Shown in pieces: positions 1-6,277 of a DNA stretch of 6,277 nt. Every line of letters begins with the position of its first letter. Position 1 is the first letter of the stretch. Origin of the DNA: Vulcanimicrobiota bacterium (lineage in GTDB: Bacteria > Vulcanimicrobiota > Vulcanimicrobiia > Vulcanimicrobiales > Vulcanimicrobiaceae); the NCBI GenBank assembly GCA_030040695.1, contig JASHTE010000301.1, positions 1-6,277 of the forward strand. Direction: 5' to 3'. Made by a program: the position numbers and the translations under genes. Below the pieces are notes generated by a model. The model saw only the letters and a program-made list of their open reading frames with translations, was not told the origin of the DNA and ran no database searches.

Positions 1-87
1 ATGGCTTTGGCCATAGACGGCCGTATGCGCGAGAAGTGAGGCAAGCAAGCCCAGGGCTATAGCTCCGGGCAGCTCAAGGGCTCTCAT
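1..87 (-). CDS. N-terminus of a hydrophobic (membrane or secreted) protein, cut by the left edge
   Basis: Reading leftward from an ATG at 87-85, 29 codons stay open to the edge of the window. The peptide begins MRALELPG and continues with a hydrophobic run at residues 8-20 (mostly Ala, Leu, Gly, Ile), followed by LAHTAVYGQSH. This is what a signal anchor or first transmembrane helix looks like. No clear Shine-Dalgarno site precedes the ATG. The gene would diverge from the one starting at 201, leaving 113 nt between them. I do not recognise the family. The stretch resembles the first helix of the membrane protein at the right edge (both have an HT after the hydrophobic run and QS a few residues later), but that is too short to claim homology. 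It could also be a chance open frame, since only 87 nt are visible. Confidence 0.45.
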   Translation of the reverse strand, partial: MRALELPGAIALGLLASLLAHTAVYGQSH

Positions 88-167
88 CGGGCCGAAACTT
101 TCGCTCAGCCGCAAGGGTTGGCCTGGAGCGGGCGTCGTACAAAGCCGACCCCTCCCCCTAGGCGTTC

Positions 168-195
168 TTGGCCGACGGGGGATCCGTAGTATAGA
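168..195 (+). promoter_or_regulatory. Possible promoter of the 201-770 gene, perhaps giving a leaderless mRNA
   Basis: TTGGCC (168-173) is followed after 16 nt by TATAGA (190-195); each matches the sigma70 boxes at 4 of 6 positions. A second reading of the -10 is TAGTAT (187-192), which fits the TANNNT pattern seen just upstream of leaderless genes in several phyla. Either way transcription would begin within a few bases of the ATG at 201, and no Shine-Dalgarno sequence is visible before that ATG. The rest of 88-200 shows nothing else I can name. Confidence 0.3.
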
Positions 196-200
196 AAATC

Positions 201-770
201 ATGCATACCGCACCGAACGTCAACGCTCGCCTCCCGGTGGAAAACGCAGACACCGTCAGCCTCGTCTGTGCGCTCCTCGCGCGCTTTCCCGAGCTGGCCT
301 CGATACGTGCGCTTCCCGCCGAGGGCACCGTGCGCCTGACGTTCGCGGTGCGCAAGCGCCTCGACCGGGCGGCGCAGCGCGACGTCGTTGCGGCGGTGCA
401 GGATCACGTCGGCGCCTTCGTCGTGCTCGCAGGCGCGCCGCTCGAGGCACTACGGGTGGAGTGCGAGAGCGAACGCTCGATGAGTTTCGTGCACGTCACG
501 CGCGACCTCGAGAGCTTCTCGAAAGAGGAGCTCGAGATGCTCTGCGCCTTCTTTAATGCTCGTTTCGGCGAGGCGCTCGTTTGTACGCCGCACGCCGAGG
601 GCGAGTTCGAGGAAGACGAGCTCGCGCAGGACGAGGCCGCACTCTACGCGATCGAGGCGCTTCGCGACCCGACGCAGTCGAAGAATCTCGTTGGATTCCG
701 CGAAGAGAAGCGCGTCTTGGTCTACTTTTTGAAGTCGCAGAAGAAAGCGAAAGCATCCGCTCGCCGATAG
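201..770 (+). CDS. Conserved-looking hypothetical protein upstream of ymdB
   Basis: This encodes 189 aa, and I do not recognise the family. It has no signal peptide or membrane segment and looks soluble and cytoplasmic. The N-terminal half (residues about 10-90) alternates short helical and beta-like stretches. Residues about 94-115 (SFVHVTRDLESFSKEELEML) look like a strand followed by an amphipathic helix. Residues 132-145 are strongly acidic. Near the C-terminus a strand-like stretch, NLVGFREEKRVLVYFLK, is followed by a basic tail, KSQKKAKASARR, which might touch nucleic acid (inference only). ATG 201 is the first start in frame near a plausible promoter and has no Shine-Dalgarno site. The stop lies 20 nt before the ymdB GTG, so co-transcription with ymdB and the PHP gene is likely. 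Codon use matches the neighbours. That a real protein is encoded is fairly sure; its function is unknown. Confidence 0.75.
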   Translation: MHTAPNVNARLPVENADTVSLVCALLARFPELASIRALPAEGTVRLTFAVRKRLDRAAQRDVVAAVQDHVGAFVVLAGAPLEALRVECESERSMSFVHVTRDLESFSKEELEMLCAFFNARFGEALVCTPHAEGEFEEDELAQDEAALYAIEALRDPTQSKNLVGFREEKRVLVYFLKSQKKAKASARR

Positions 771-790
771 CTTCCTTAGCGCCGACAGCA

Positions 791-1576
791 GTGAACCTGC
801 TCGTAATCGGGGATGTCGTCGGCGCCCCAGGGCGCGAGGCATTGAAGCGCTGCCTTCCGTTCGCGCGCGATCAGTACGCGATTCACGGCTGCATCGCTAA
901 CGGCGAGAACGTTGCCGGCGGCTTTGGCTTGACCGCGCCGACCGCGCAGGAGCTCTTTGAGACGGGGGTCGACTTCATCACGAGCGGTAACCACATCTTC
1001 GACAAGCGCGATTTTACCGCGTATCTCGATACGTCCGAGCGGGTCATCCGTCCCGCAAACTACCCCTCATCGGCACCCGGTCGCGGCTACGGGACGTTTA
1101 CCGTAAGCGGCGTGACGGTCGGCGTTCTCAATCTCATGGGGCGAACGTTCATGCCGCCCGTCGACGATCCGTTTCGCTCTGCAGATGCCTGTGTAAGCGC
1201 GCTGCGTGCGCTCACGCCCGTGATCGTGGTCGACATGCATGCAGAGGCAACGTCGGAGAAGATCGCACTGGCGCGATATCTCGACGGCCGCGTCTCGCTC
1301 ATCTTCGGCACGCACACACACGTGCAGACGGCAGACGAGCAGATTTTGCCCGCCGGAACCGCCTACATCAGCGACGTCGGTATGACCGGGCCGATCGACG
1401 GCGTCATCGGGATGGAGCAGAAAGCGGTACTCGACCGCTTTCTCGTGGGTATCTCTGAGCGCTTTTCGGTGCAGAAGGACGGACTACGTCAATTCTGCGC
1501 GATCGTCGTTAGCCTCGACGCGAAGACGGGGAAGGCCCTCGAGATCAAGCGTATCTTCCAACGCGGCATCGCGTGA
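791..1576 (+). CDS. ymdB: YmdB-family calcineurin-like metallophosphoesterase (2',3'-cyclic nucleotide phosphodiesterase)
   Basis: At 261 aa this has the normal length of the TIGR00282/YmdB family, whose characterised Bacillus subtilis member hydrolyses 2',3'-cyclic nucleotides with a two-metal centre. All expected metal and active-site residues are visible: D8 in GDVVG, E39 and N40 in NGEN, N67 and H68 in SGNH, H150 in DMHAEATSEK, and H175 and H177 in GTHTHVQTAD. ISDVGMTGP follows in the C-terminal part. GTG 791 is chosen because the product then begins MNLLVIGDVVG, as family members do. The frame stays open further upstream, but that part lies over the preceding gene and does not belong to the fold. 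No strong Shine-Dalgarno site is seen, so coupling to the gene ending at 770 is plausible. The 3' end overlaps the PHP gene by 4 nt. This is unrelated to the E. coli macrodomain protein also called YmdB. Confidence 0.93.
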   Translation: MNLLVIGDVVGAPGREALKRCLPFARDQYAIHGCIANGENVAGGFGLTAPTAQELFETGVDFITSGNHIFDKRDFTAYLDTSERVIRPANYPSSAPGRGYGTFTVSGVTVGVLNLMGRTFMPPVDDPFRSADACVSALRALTPVIVVDMHAEATSEKIALARYLDGRVSLIFGTHTHVQTADEQILPAGTAYISDVGMTGPIDGVIGMEQKAVLDRFLVGISERFSVQKDGLRQFCAIVVSLDAKTGKALEIKRIFQRGIA

Positions 1577-2358
1577 TTGTCGACTTTCACTGCCACAGCA
1601 CCGAGAGCGACGGATCGCTCGCGCCGCAAGCGCTCGCCGACTATATGCGCGATCGCGAGGTGGAGGTGTATGCGATCACCGACCACGATACGCTCTCGGC
1701 GTATGGAGGCTTCAAGCCGGTGCCGGGCGCACGGGTCATCACCGGAATCGAGATCAACACCACGTGGCGGGAGAACGAGGTCCATATCCTGGGCTTCGCG
1801 CTTCCTTTAGATGATACGGCGCTGAGCGGCGTGCTCGCGCGTAATCGGGTAGAGCGACGCCGGCGCGTCGAACGGATGGTCGGGCAGCTTGGAGAGGCCG
1901 GCTACGCGATCACGTTCGAGGATGTGCTTCGCGAGGCGGAGGGTTCGAAGTCACTCGGGCGTCCCCACGTCGCAAAGGCGCTCATTCGGCTTGGCCTCGC
2001 CGAAGACGTGGAAGCGGCCTTTCGAGCCTTCCTCCGGCGAGGAAAGCCGGGATACGTTCCCTCCGTCCATATCACCCCGCACCAGGCGATCGCCGCGGTT
2101 CGCAGCTCCGGCGGTGTCGCGATTCTCGCCCATCCCGGGCGACTGAAAGATCGTTCGATCATCGAGGCGCTCGCTGCGGAGGGCCTTCAGGGCTTGGAGG
2201 TCTTCTATCCGACGCACACCGCCGGCGACATTGAGTTTTTTCGCGAGAAGGCGCGCCGGCACGGCTTGGTGATGACCGCGGGCTCCGATTTCCACGATAT
2301 ACGGTACCACGCGCACGGCGTAGGCATTGAGGTCGACCGCGAAGACGTCGAGCCGTTT

Positions 2359-2379
<21 letters not shown>
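1573..2379 (+). CDS. PHP-domain phosphoesterase (TrpH / YciV / RNase AM-like)
   Basis: This 268-aa protein has the PHP metal-binding motifs in order: H6 and H8 in FHCHSTESDGS, D37-H38-D39 in TDHDTLSA, E60 in GIEIN, H71, H187 in LAHPGRL, E209 in GLEVFYPTH, and D239 and H241 in GSDFH. Between about residues 75 and 165 sits an Arg/Glu-rich helical insertion, with RRRRVERM and then LGRPHVAKALI. This arrangement is typical of the TrpH/YciV group, whose studied members act as 5'-to-3' exoribonuclease (RNase AM) or as 3',5'-nucleotide bisphosphate phosphatase. The length is slightly short of E. coli YciV. The GTG start overlaps the ymdB stop (GTGA), so translational coupling is expected. The stop lies 21 nt inside the converging cyclodeaminase gene. 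The family is confident; the exact substrate (RNA end, pAp-like nucleotide or other phosphoester) cannot be settled from sequence. Confidence 0.9.
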
Positions 2380-4266
<1,887 letters not shown>

Positions 4267-4277
4267 AAATGGCGCAT

Positions 4278-4326
4278 CGTCGTCCTTCGACTTCGTTCGC
4301 TGCGCTCACTTCGCTCAGGATGACAC
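4278..4326. repeat. REP-like element with TTCGCTCAGGATGACA core
   Basis: This stretch just after sahH contains CGTCCTTCGACTTCG, then TTCGCTGCGCTCACTTCG, then CTCAGGATGACA. GTCGTCCT at 4279-4286 pairs with AGGATGAC at 4317-4324 (8 bp with one G-U), closing a loop of about 30 nt that is rich in TTCGCT/AGCGAA-type words. I recognise the core (reverse complement TGTCATCCTGAGCGAA) as a sequence common in intergenic regions of many environmental bacterial genomes. Its right end forms the beginning of the 42-bp tandem repeat upstream of metK. Whether it acts as an mRNA-stabilising hairpin, a partial terminator or a mobile REP copy is open. Confidence 0.65.
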
Positions 4327-4341
4327 GAAAGGAAGCGCGCA

Positions 4342-4365
4342 ATGCCGCCAATTCGCTCAGGATGA
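4342..4365 (+). CDS. Putative upstream mini-ORF 1 of metK (7 codons)
   Basis: ATG 4342 reads MPPIRSG and stops at TGA 4363-4365. AGGAAG at 4330-4335 sits six bases before the ATG, the same spacing as for metK. It is in the metK frame and shares metK's first two codons, Met-Pro. It is visible in sequence, but its translation is an inference. It may be a passive by-product of the tandem duplication, or it may hold or re-load ribosomes. Confidence 0.35.
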   Translation: MPPIRSG

Positions 4366-4383
4366 CACAAAAGGAAGCGTGCA

Positions 4384-4407
4384 ATGCCGCCAATTCGTTC
4401 AGGATGA
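4384..4407 (+). CDS. Putative upstream mini-ORF 2 of metK (7 codons)
   Basis: ATG 4384 again reads MPPIRSG and stops at TGA 4405-4407. AGGAAG at 4372-4377 precedes it by six bases. Its stop is 18 nt before the metK ATG, and mini-ORF 1 stops 18 nt before this ATG, so terminating ribosomes would sit over the next Shine-Dalgarno site. It differs from mini-ORF 1 only by one synonymous change (CGC to CGT). Translation is inferred, not shown. Confidence 0.35.
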   Translation: MPPIRSG

Positions 4408-4413
4408 CACGAA

Positions 4414-4419
4414 AGGAAG
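4414..4419 (+). promoter_or_regulatory. metK ribosome binding site within the third repeat unit
   Basis: AGGAAG is followed by a 6-nt spacer (CGTGCA) and ATG 4426. It is one of the clearest Shine-Dalgarno sites in the window and decides the metK start. Identical copies occur 42 and 84 nt upstream and could compete for ribosomes. Confidence 0.75.
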
Positions 4420-4425
4420 CGTGCA

Positions 4426-5655
4426 ATGCCGCATAGACGGTTGTTTACGTCCGAATCGGTGACGGAGGGTCATCCGGACAAGCTCGCCGATCAAATCTCC
4501 GACGCCGTGCTCGACGCACTGATCAAGGACGATCCCAATAGCCGCGTCGCGGTCGAAACCTTCGCAATCACGGGTCAGATTCACATCGCGGGCGAGGTGA
4601 CGACGAAGACGTACGTCGATATTCCTCGTCTCGTGCGTGAGACGATTCGTGACGTCGGCTACACACGCTCCTCTGTCGGCTTCGATGCCGAAACCTGCGG
4701 CGTGAGCGTCTCGATCGACGAGCAATCCCCGGACATCGCGCTCGGCGTCGACAAGTCGCTCGAGGCGAAAGCGGGCGAGGACGAAGAAGACATCTTCGAG
4801 CTCACCGGCGCCGGCGATCAAGGGATGATGTTCGGTTACGCCTGCCGTGAAACCGATGAGCTGATGCCGCTTCCGATCGTGCTCGCTCACAACCTGACGA
4901 AGCACCTTGCAGCGGTGCGGAAGAACGGTGCGATCCCGTACCTGCGCCCCGATGGAAAGTCACAGGTAACGATCGAGTACGAGGGCGACAAACCGAAGCG
5001 GGTCGATGCCGTCGTCGTCTCGGCACAGCATGACCCTGAGATTCCGCTCGAAGTGATTCGCAACGAGATCACGGAGAGAGTCATCGATCACGTGATTCCG
5101 GAGGCAATGCACGACAAGGCGACGCGCATCTTCGTCAATCCAACCGGGCGTTTCGTGATCGGCGGCCCTAAGGGCGACGCAGGCCTGACCGGACGCAAGA
5201 TCATCGCGGACACATACGGCGGCATGGCACGCCATGGCGGCGGCGCCTTCTCGGGGAAAGATCCGACGAAAGTGGATCGCTCGGGCGCCTATGCCGCGCG
5301 ATGGGTCGCAAAGAACGTCGTCGCGGCGGGACTGGCCGACCGGTGTGAAGTGCAGATTGCTTACGCAATCGGTGTTGCGCATCCGGTGAGCGTGCTCGTC
5401 GAAACGTTCGACACCGGTAAGATTCCCGACGAGAAGATTGCAGAGGCAATTGCGGCGGTCTTCGACCTTCGGCCGGCGGCGATCATCCACTATCTCAATC
5501 TACGACGTCCTCTCTACAAGCAGGTTGCCGCCTACGGTCACTTCGGGCGCCCCGATCTCGACCTGCCTTGGGAGAAGATCGACCGGGTCGAGGCGCTCCG
5601 CGAGGCAACGCGCTTCAACGGCGAGGCGCTTCGCGTACCGAACTTCGCACAGTAG
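4426..5655 (+). CDS. metK: S-adenosylmethionine synthetase (methionine adenosyltransferase)
   Basis: MetK joins ATP and methionine to make S-adenosylmethionine, phosphate and pyrophosphate, acting as a cytoplasmic multimer. At 409 aa the length is normal to slightly long for bacteria. Visible motifs are [13 protein letters not shown] at residues 7-19 (H16, D18 and K19 of the ATP/metal site), [12 protein letters not shown] beginning at 128 (signature 1), [20 protein letters not shown], and the glycine-rich loop [16 protein letters not shown] from 271 (signature 2). The C-terminal [15 protein letters not shown] is also typical. The start is fixed by AGGAAG six bases upstream and by the family N-terminus. 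It lies downstream of sahH and completes the SAM-to-SAH cycle there. The oddity is its leader: the RBS-ATG module is present three times in tandem, and the first two copies encode 7-codon mini-ORFs. No SAM riboswitch is seen. The coding region appears intact. Confidence 0.97.
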   Translation: MPHRRLFTSESVTEGHPDKLADQISDAVLDALIKDDPNSRVAVETFAITGQIHIAGEVTTKTYVDIPRLVRETIRDVGYTRSSVGFDAETCGVSVSIDEQSPDIALGVDKSLEAKAGEDEEDIFELTGAGDQGMMFGYACRETDELMPLPIVLAHNLTKHLAAVRKNGAIPYLRPDGKSQVTIEYEGDKPKRVDAVVVSAQHDPEIPLEVIRNEITERVIDHVIPEAMHDKATRIFVNPTGRFVIGGPKGDAGLTGRKIIADTYGGMARHGGGAFSGKDPTKVDRSGAYAARWVAKNVVAAGLADRCEVQIAYAIGVAHPVSVLVETFDTGKIPDEKIAEAIAAVFDLRPAAIIHYLNLRRPLYKQVAAYGHFGRPDLDLPWEKIDRVEALREATRFNGEALRVPNFAQ

Positions 5656-5688
5656 AGCGCGGGCGGCTTGCCCGCCGCGGCGCTCTAC
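5652..5688 (+). terminator. Hairpin at the metK 3' end, possible terminator
   Basis: GTAGAGCGC (5652-5660) pairs with GCGCTCTAC (5680-5688), and inside it GGCGG (5662-5666) can pair with CCGCC (5672-5676), giving a long GC-rich stem that includes the metK stop codon. No T-run follows, so it is not a classic intrinsic terminator. It may slow polymerase, protect the mRNA end or need Rho. It overlaps the tRNA promoter -35 box. Confidence 0.45.
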
Positions 5689-5696
5689 CGTATACT
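5668..5696 (+). promoter_or_regulatory. Sigma70-type promoter of tRNA-Asn
   Basis: TTGCCC (5668-5673), an exact 17-nt spacer and TATACT (5691-5696) lie just upstream of the tRNA. The boxes match consensus at 4 and 5 of 6 positions. Initiation would fall near 5703, giving a 5' leader of only a few bases before the mature tRNA start at 5707. Confidence 0.65.
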
Positions 5697-5706
5697 ACGT
5701 TCGCGT

Positions 5707-5782
5707 TCCGGATTAGCTCAGTTGGTAGAGCAGCTGACTGTTAATCAGCGGGTCGCTGGTTCGAGTCCAGCATCCGGAGCCA
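5707..5782 (+). tRNA. tRNA-Asn (anticodon GTT), complete with encoded CCA
   Basis: A full cloverleaf can be folded. The acceptor stem is TCCGGAT (5707-5713) with ATCCGGA (5772-5778), followed by discriminator G 5779 and CCA 5780-5782. The D stem is GCTC/GAGC (5716-5719, 5728-5731). The anticodon stem is GCTGA/TCAGC with loop CTGTTAA and anticodon GTT at 5740-5742. The variable loop has five bases. The T stem is GCTGG/CCAGC with loop TTCGAGT. All stems are fully paired. The anticodon reads AAC and AAU, so the amino acid is asparagine. The length is 76 nt including CCA, with no intron. Confidence 0.98.
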
Positions 5783-5803
5783 TTCCTACCCCGGCTTTCG
5801 GCA

Positions 5804-5825
5804 CGCCCTCTGCTACAGGAGGGCG
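5804..5825 (+). terminator. Hairpin downstream of tRNA-Asn, possible terminator
   Basis: CGCCCTC (5804-5810) pairs perfectly with GAGGGCG (5819-5825) around an 8-nt loop, 21 nt after the tRNA CCA. CTGTTCCC follows, a weak substitute for a T-run. The right arm contains AGGAGGG, which looks like a Shine-Dalgarno site but is 17 nt from the next ATG, too far for normal use, and would be sequestered in the stem. Confidence 0.45.
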
Positions 5826-5840
5826 CTGTTCCCTCGCGGT

Positions 5841-6277
5841 ATGGTTGGCGCTGTGAGCGATGCCCGCTCGCCCTACCCTCTGCTCGCCACGACGGGCCTC
5901 TCGTTCGCGGTGTTGGCCGTTGCGCTCATAACGCACACGCTTCTCTGGTGGGCTCAGTCACGTGGACTCTTGAGCGGCGATTATGATGCACACGCACACG
6001 GATCGATCGCGCTCGTTTCAGCAGTGTGCTTCACAGCGGGATCGGGAGCGACGTTCCTCTATGTCCTTCACATTCTGACACAAGCGAAAGAGTCGCTCGC
6101 CGATCTTGCGTGCAGGTGCCTGCGGGGGCTGCACGTTCGGCTCACAATGTTCGTTGCTCTTGCAGCGGGCGTCGTGTTGTGCGCGATGGAGCGTTGCGAG
6201 CAGCTTGCGGCGCATCAGTACGATGGCCTCTTGAGCGCTTTCGGTGGAACACCGGTGGTGGGCTTTGCGCTGCTTGT
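5841..6277 (+). CDS. Multi-pass membrane protein of unknown family, cut by the right edge
   Basis: From ATG 5841 the frame stays open for 145 codons to the end of the window. Three hydrophobic stretches look like transmembrane helices: residues about 16-38 (TTGLSFAVLAVALITHTLLWW), about 54-79 (GSIALVSAVCFTAGSGATFLYVLHIL) and about 101-116 (LTMFVALAAGVVLCAM). A fourth begins at about 134 (FGGTPVVGFALLV). A His-containing loop, DYDAHAHGS, lies between helices 1 and 2, and a Cys-rich segment, ADLACRCLRGLH, between helices 2 and 3. GTG 5853 is an alternative start; neither start has a well-spaced Shine-Dalgarno site. I do not recognise the family. The first helix resembles the fragment at the left edge of the window. 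Confidence 0.7.
   Translation, partial: MVGAVSDARSPYPLLATTGLSFAVLAVALITHTLLWWAQSRGLLSGDYDAHAHGSIALVSAVCFTAGSGATFLYVLHILTQAKESLADLACRCLRGLHVRLTMFVALAAGVVLCAMERCEQLAAHQYDGLLSAFGGTPVVGFALL

Larger units (their letters stand above)
4310..4432 (+). repeat. 42-bp tandem repeat (about 2.9 copies) carrying the metK ribosome binding site and start codon
   Basis: Units lie at 4310-4351, 4352-4393 and 4394-4432. Each begins TTCGYTCAGGATGACAC, continues with RAAAGGAAGCG, and ends with YGCAATGCCGC; the first two add CAA. Units 1 and 2 differ at two positions (18 and 29), units 2 and 3 at two (5 and 18). Every unit holds AGGAAG, six bases and ATG. The third copy's ATG (4426) is metK's start. The first two copies create 7-codon mini-ORFs. 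The period of 42 keeps all three ATGs in the same frame. The near-identity suggests a recent tandem duplication whose left half came from the REP-like element. Confidence 0.95.

Noticed and set aside
1..39. Plus-strand frame MALAIDGRMREK ending at TGA 37-39 as the tail of an upstream gene
   Set aside because: Only twelve codons are visible and no motif is seen; the opposite strand gives a more convincing hydrophobic N-terminus.
100..108. Extra copy of TTCGCTCAG near the left edge
   Set aside because: Only nine bases match the repeat core and the flanks do not continue the match, so chance is sufficient.
581..790. Longer N-terminus for ymdB starting at 581
   Set aside because: The extension lies over the 3' end of the 201-770 gene in another frame, is Arg-rich like a shadow frame, and the YmdB fold begins at MNLLVIGDVVG (791).
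4267..4425. SAM or SAH riboswitch upstream of metK
   Set aside because: The gap is fully accounted for by the REP-like element and the 42-bp repeats; no riboswitch-like multi-helix core is visible.
4310..4432. CRISPR array
   Set aside because: The 42-bp units are contiguous with no unique spacers and include the metK start codon; no cas genes are present.
5668..5856. Plus-strand reading frame giving SGLAQLVEQLTVNQRVAGSSPAS
   Set aside because: It is a translation across the tRNA-Asn gene, a well-known false ORF; the minus-strand counterpart ending DAGLEPATR at 5745-5936 is rejected for the same reason.

Overview
The window reads as a piece of chromosome from a GC-rich (by eye), probably uncultured free-living bacterium. 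Codon use is strongly G/C-ending, GTG starts occur, Shine-Dalgarno sites are often weak or absent, and the sahH-metK gap holds a REP-like sequence with the core TTCGCTCAGGATGACA. I recognise that core from many environmental genomes. A lineage such as Candidatus Eremiobacterota/WPS-2 or a similar soil phylum would fit, but this is a low-confidence guess.

Layout. At 1-87 the minus strand carries the start of a gene with a hydrophobic N-terminus, running off the left edge. From 201 a plus-strand group follows: an unrecognised 189-aa protein (201-770), a YmdB-family metallophosphoesterase (791-1576) and a PHP-domain phosphoesterase (1573-2379). The last two overlap by 4 nt. A minus-strand formiminotetrahydrofolate cyclodeaminase / cyclohydrolase family gene (2359-2952) converges on the PHP gene with a 21-nt overlap and diverges from adenosylhomocysteinase, sahH (2995-4266). 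Between sahH and metK (4426-5655) lies a REP-like element that runs into a 42-bp tandem repeat of about three copies. After metK come a hairpin, a good sigma70-type promoter and a complete tRNA-Asn(GUU) (5707-5782), then another hairpin and the first 145 codons of a multi-pass membrane protein that leaves the right edge (5841-6277).

How the genes fit together. MetK makes S-adenosylmethionine and SahH removes the S-adenosylhomocysteine left after methyl transfer. The cyclodeaminase-family protein would act on folate one-carbon units, so the centre of the window is a one-carbon / activated-methyl neighbourhood. The ymdB-PHP pair are both metal-dependent phosphoesterases of families that act on nucleotides or RNA ends, so they may share a role in RNA or nucleotide turnover.

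I found no defence system, CRISPR array, transposase or biosynthetic cluster; the genes are mostly housekeeping. The most unusual feature is the metK leader. Each 42-bp repeat unit carries AGGAAG, a 6-nt spacer and an ATG. The first two copies therefore form identical 7-codon mini-ORFs in the same frame as metK, while the third copy supplies metK's own ribosome binding site and start codon. This looks like a recent tandem duplication that created a serial upstream-ORF leader on the SAM synthetase gene.
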